Shown here piece by piece: positions 60,131 to 64,000 of a stretch of DNA of 64,000 bases. Position numbers and translations under genes: made by a program. The stretch comes from Sepiola atlantica. Taxonomy: Eukaryota; Mollusca; Cephalopoda; Sepiida; Sepiolidae. Under the pieces are notes generated by a model. That model saw only the letters and a list, made by a program, of their open reading frames with translations. It did not search any database and had not been told where the DNA came from. Location: the NCBI GenBank assembly GCA_963556195.1, contig OY744553.1, positions 5,891,480 to 5,955,479 of the forward strand, written 5' to 3'. How positions within the stretch are numbered: position 1 is the first letter of the stretch; each line of letters begins with the position of its first letter.

Positions 60131-61000
60131 CAAAATTTGGTGCTTTTTTTTTACATTAGGACCCGCGCTAAAAGTGCCTCGGCGTCGGTACTTTCCGAGT
60201 GTTTACATAAAACGCCGGGCAATGCCAAATGAAAAATTCGTTGACTTACCTGCGTCCAATAAAAGCTCAAACAAGGCAGGATTTACAAACGGAAAAAAAA
60301 AAAAAACAAGCAAAAAAATTACAGCAAAAAATTTTGTATGAAATAAATATTTTTTTTTTTTTTACAAAGAAATAAGTGTTTAAATTAAAAAGTTAATCAA
60401 GTAAGTGTATTTTTTTTTAAAAATGTACAAAAATTTACAAAAATTATTTTATGTTATTTTTTTACTGATTATTATTGTTGCTTTCGTAAGGGTTAGGGCA
60501 GGGTTAGGAATTAGGGTTTGGGCAGGGTTAGGAATTAGGGTTTGGGCAGGGTTAGGAATTAGGGTTTGAGTAGGGTTAGGAATTAGGGTTTGGGCAGGGT
60601 TAGCTATTAAGGTTAGGGCAGGGTTAGGGTTTGTGCAGAGTTAGGAATTAGGGTTTGAGTAGGGTTAGGAATTAGGGTTTGGGCAGGGTTAGCTATTAGG
60701 ATTAGGGCAGGGTTAGCTATTAGGGTTAGGGCAGGGTTAGGGTTTGTGCAGGGTTAGGGCACGGTTAGGGTTTAGGCAGGGTTAGGAATTAGGGTTAGGG
60801 CAGGCTCGTCTGCAGACGTCAAAAATTCAATTATCAAGTTTAGATGTCGTCTGCTTATTCATTTCAATCAGTTATTCATTTTCTCGCAGTTTCCTTGAGT
60901 AACTGCTTCAGGGCTTTCCGTCGTTTTACGTAAAACGCCGGGAAGCACCGACGCCGAAAGACTTTTAGCGCGGGTCCCAATATAACAAAGTACCCAAAAT
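60131..61000. mobile_element. DNA element with terminal repeats, carrying a telomere-like minisatellite
   Basis: GGACCCGCGCTAAAAGTGCC TCGGCGTCGGT from 60159 is mirrored to 60977, and weaker pairing extends to AATTTTGGGTAC at both outer edges. A subterminal TTTACGTAAAACG-type dyad is present at both ends. The interior holds a TTAGGG-rich array (60487-60803). No transposase. The paralogous repeat at 63090-63110 represents an empty site. Confidence 0.75.
60487..60803. repeat. TTAGGG-related minisatellite
   Basis: About 13 units of 22-24 bp, GGGCAGGGTTAGGAATTAGG with GTTT, and shorter GGGCAGGGTTA units. Each contains one or two TTAGGG-like hexamers. Confidence 0.93.
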
Positions 61001-61128
61001 TCTGTCCGTATGGGGGGGGGGTCGATTGTTCTGTCTTGTCACTGCATGTGTGATTTAGGTTACAATAAAGTACTTGCTAAAATCATCTTCAGGGGTGGAG
61101 TCTCGGCAGGGAGGTGTTGCTCTACTCT

Positions 61129-61210
61129 CACATACAGCGTCTGGTATTCCCAAATGGTCACCCCTCTGGAACTGACTAGGCTCAACGCTGCTTAACTTTT
61201 GCGATCTTGT
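61129..61210 (-). mobile_element. 5S rRNA-derived SINE, copy 2
   Basis: The reverse complement reads AAGATCGCAAAAGTTAAGCA, GCGTTGAGCCTAGTCAGTTC, GGGGTGACCATTTGGGAATA, CCAGACGCTGTATGTGAGAG. That is 5S rRNA from about nucleotide 35 to the end, without the duplication seen in copy 1. The tail runs left to about 61030 and is not clearly the same as copy 1. Confidence 0.72.
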
Positions 61211-61229
61211 GTAGATGTTTATATATGTC

Positions 61230-61840
61230 TATATATAGGATTCCCTCCTAAACTAATTAACCGACCATGATGAATTTTGGAACACAGCTTAAGGGTGGGT
61301 AATGTGGGCTATATCTAGTTTAATTTAGTTTTATGTAAAAGAGGCAAAAAAAGGGTGTGGAAGACCTTTTGAATTTTTACAAAGGTCTGCCACACCCTTT
61401 TTTGCCCCTTCTACATAAAACTGAATTAAACTAAATATAGCCCACATTACCCACCCTTAAGCTGTGTTCCAAAATTTTAATGTTTATTAGACGTCAATTA
61501 ATAAATATTCCACCAAATTTCAGTTTCTTTCGAATATTTTTAATGGTGATGATGTGGACACATCTTCCCATTTGAAGATTCAAATATTTCAGATTTGCAT
61601 TAAATTTGATCCATCGTCGTCATTAAAAACCAATTAAGCAAGATTCCCTGAATTTCACTTTTTTCTTTAGACTTAATTATACTAAACCTTATGTCTAGAT
61701 TCCTTATTCCAATTTTGATCAGAATCCATTATGTGATTCTGATTCTAGAAAATGTATAAGATTTAAGGGTTAAAAGGCGGGTTTAACCCTTAAATTTGAG
61801 ACATTTTCTAGAATCAGAACCTTGATAAGTGGTGACCATT
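61230..61840. repeat. Dispersed repeat C, copy 4, folded into a palindrome
   Basis: Arms at 61274-61370 and 61381-61475 (AACACAGCTTAAGGGTGGGT, AATGTGGGCTATAT, TTTTTTGCC) around a 10-bp loop, then the usual repeat C continuation to 61840 (CTAGATTCC, TTTTCTAGAATCAGAAC). Confidence 0.85.
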
Positions 61841-61849
61841 TTCTCTGTA

Positions 61850-62780
61850 AAAAACAAATACTTGTCAATCTGTTTATAATGTATAATCTTACAAGTACTT
61901 AGACTTCTACTGAATCTAATGCGCCCATTGTGATATCAAAGGCGCTTGATATTCCAGTTTCTATCTATTGAATTTTGGTATTATTACTGATGTTCTACAC
62001 TTCTTAGTGACATGAATTTCATCTTTAGACATATCGGTGTCTATGCAGGGTACGAACGCTGTTTGTTTACAAGATTACTGTCTCGGAAAAAATAAACTAG
62101 TAGTGAAATTATTGAGATTTATTCATCAAACTTGAGTCAGTTTGTCTTCACTTAATGTACTTGCCTTTGGTATTGATGACAGCCTAGAGGTGGCCTGAGG
62201 ACCAGCCACAGGCCTTAGTCTCTGTCTCCTACCTGAGGTCCCCAAAGACTGGTGTGATACAATGAAGGCCGCGAGGATAGGAAGTGACTCATCGACAGAG
62301 ACAAAAGTAAAATGCGGGAGTGGTCAGTTTCCATTGTTCAGGACAGGTGACTAAGAAAAGAATACCGGACATGACATTTAGGAGTGACAACGTTTTACGA
62401 CAGTTTGACGACAGTAAGGTTTATGACAAAAGTTAACGAGTTTGGTTTTCGGAGAGAAGCCAAGCAGTTAGGGATCGAACCTCCGCAGAGATCGGATCGG
62501 ACCGGAAAACGATGAGATGAGCTGACGACTTGAGCAACGACAATGGGGGTCTCGACAGTCCGTGACGGTGTCACACACACTCATAGTTCCAACTAAATTA
62601 TACACAACGTATATGTGTTTGTGTTCTTTCTCGAGAGTTGAGTTTATTTTGTTTAACTTGTGGACCAGTGCTGTGCCCTCGACGATTCGTCAGTGGATAG
62701 ACGACTCGGTTAGATGATGGAGACAAGAATGCCACGGACACACAACGTTGGGGTTGACGGTCGTTGCGTGGGGCAACATG
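61850..62780. other. Unassigned 900 bp
   Basis: Includes a less AT-rich part (62160-62580) with short open stretches only and no recognised domain. 62790-62850 is another repeat C piece in the opposite direction. Confidence 0.35.
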
Positions 62781-62934
62781 GTTCTACAAATGGATTTTGA
62801 TCGAAATTGGAATACGGAGCCTAGACATAAGGTTTAGTATAATTATGATCTTAATCTTTGTAAGGAGACCTAAAAGTGGTGCAGAACTGTTTTGTTCGGG
62901 GAATTTTCTCGATCCTGAGAAGGGTGTTCTTCGA

Positions 62935-63150
62935 GTTATTTATATTAATAGCGGTAACCGCAACCATTATAAATCTCATAAGCACGATGGAAATCACTTT
63001 CCTCGCTTTTCTTTTCTCGGTAAGTCCGCTGGATAATCAACAAATATTATTCCATTTGTCGATCCATGTGCATGCTCATAAGAGCTTCGCCTCACACTTG
63101 AGAACAAAACTCTGCCCAGGAGTCGATTATTCTGTTGTGTCATCATGCAT
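62935..63150 (+). repeat. Dispersed repeat G, copy 2 (empty site)
   Basis: Matches 59970-60135 and continues directly through CTTGAGAACAAAACTCTG to GAGTCGATTATTCTGTTGTG, so it lacks the 870-bp insert. Confidence 0.75.
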
Positions 63151-63500
63151 CCGTTCTTTGCAGCCCACATAAGAGATGTTGCTAGTCTTTCTCTACTCTA
63201 TCAGTATTTTCATGAAAGATGCGTGTCTGATTTCCAATCTCTAGCCCCCCCCCCTTCCTGTAAAACATTCACAGCTAGAACTCGTCTAGCTACAACCACT
63301 GCAAATAACTTCCCTTTCTTCCTCTGTGTACCTGAAACCAAAATTAATTTCCATGAACACAGTTTCTTACCAAGAACACCCCCCCCCCCCAAAAAAAATC
63401 TGTAGGAACACATTGCTGCGGGATTGCTTCCCTGCAGACTACAATAACAACAACCAAGATAATAATAATAGTAGTCTAAATGATCCACACAATACAGATC
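63150..63500 (+). pseudogene. LINE family B C-terminus, copy 6
   Basis: The plus strand reads IRDVASLSLLYQYFHERCVS, DFQSLAPPPSCKTFTARTRL, FFLCVPETKINFHEHSFLPR T, then shifts frame in poly-C (63380-63390). The upstream HIWGGA block is missing. It joins repeat G directly. Confidence 0.75.
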
Positions 63501-63779
63501 AAATTCTATTCAACATTTCATTCGATAGTCCCCAAAAATGCTCCTTCAATTCCTTTTATTATGATTATTTCTGAATTGCTGTTTTTAATCTCATCTGACA
63601 ACTTTTTCGAAAAATATATTTCTCTATTAGCAAAAAATTCAATTGGTTAATAGATCCAGTTTTTGAAATAACCTTCCAGATCGAGAAGAAATATTGAGAA
63701 ACGTGTGTACACACTCTGTCAAAAATGACAAAAACAAAACAAATTATGCTCCGCCAGTGTTCACACTAATATTAATATA

Positions 63780-63930
63780 AAATCATTACGTGACTAATTT
63801 AATTTTTTTTACATAAATTATTATCATTTCTGATGACCTAAAGAAAAATAAACACCAAACGTTGATTAATTGTCATTAATTTAATTTTTCTTATAAAAAT
63901 TATCATTTCTGATGACCTAAAGAACAAAAG
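63780..63930. repeat. Direct repeat of about 80 bp, two copies
   Basis: TTTAATTTTT, TTATCATTTCTGATGACCTA AAGAA occurs at 63797-63846 and 63880-63926. Confidence 0.8.
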
Positions 63931-64000
63931 AAAACATCTGCTATTGACTTTTTATTTAGAATGGAGGATTTCTTTCCAAATTCATTTCAGGCGGTGAGGG

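Larger units (their letters stand above)
59960..61070 (+). repeat. Dispersed repeat G, copy 1, interrupted by a TIR element
   Basis: TATTAATAGCGGTAACAGCA, AGCACGATGGTAATCACTTT and CTTGAGAACAAAA (59970-60135) match 62938-63110. The continuation TCGATTGTTCTGTCTTGTCA appears at 61021, after the element at 60130-61000. Confidence 0.75.

Noticed and set aside
63210..63488. 92-residue minus-strand frame
   Set aside because: It is the shadow of the plus-strand LINE B C-terminus.

Overview
This window looks like animal nuclear DNA from a large, repeat-swollen genome, probably a lophotrochozoan and plausibly a cephalopod mollusc. That placement is an inference from the retrotransposon protein remnants, the TTAGGG/CCCTAA-type telomeric motifs and the very low exon density. 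There is no operon, ribosome-binding site or prokaryotic gene layout. Almost all long open frames are simple repeats, minisatellites or decayed transposon proteins.

One feature looks like host coding sequence. It is an internal exon at 28605-28798 (+) with good splice signals, whose 64 encoded residues resemble the N-terminal region of the RING E3 ligases RNF38/RNF44. A YY1-type site with an ATG at about 101-104 could be a first exon or promoter, and 59761-59908 has exon-like splice signals. Both are weak. If the RNF38/44 gene spans the window, the rest of what is described here is intron or flank.

The rest is layered mobile DNA. SINEs occur with three kinds of RNA-gene head: U2 snRNA (five copies of type A, four of type B with a different body but a similar 3' tail), 5S rRNA (1637-1836 and 61129-61210) and tRNA (22200, 29930, 48120 and 56080). 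A further SINE-like family (3131, 16104, 41520) carries the 3' tail of a LINE found at 35205-36075. Several LINE families are present as 3'-end and C-terminal debris, including RTE-like ends, a family with an RNIGLH/HSKRC-like cysteine motif, and a Penelope-like C-terminus. Tc1/mariner DNA transposons include a nested pair at 471-1327, an element at 2154-2942 whose DNA-binding segment has been tandemly expanded, a full-length but dead element at 25300-26589, and MITEs at 53545 and 58128.

Tandem arrays cover several kilobases: a 25-bp array (13374-14095), a 38-bp array built on telomeric hexamers (19481-21368), a 37-bp array (about 42650-45085), a 127-bp array (40020-40585), and long CT-, GA-, CA-, TA- and trinucleotide-rich tracts. 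Long inverted repeats are unusually numerous (7109, 27857, 28861, 32033, 32387, 36568, 48981, 49846, 56861, 59090, 61274). Several carry hammerhead-ribozyme-like cores (CTGANGA, a stem, then GAAA) of the type known from Penelope-like retroelements. The most interesting parts of the window are the U2-headed SINE system with its nested insertions, the hammerhead-like motifs in palindromes, the telomere-linked satellite, and a conserved hairpin module repeated at 47536-48345.
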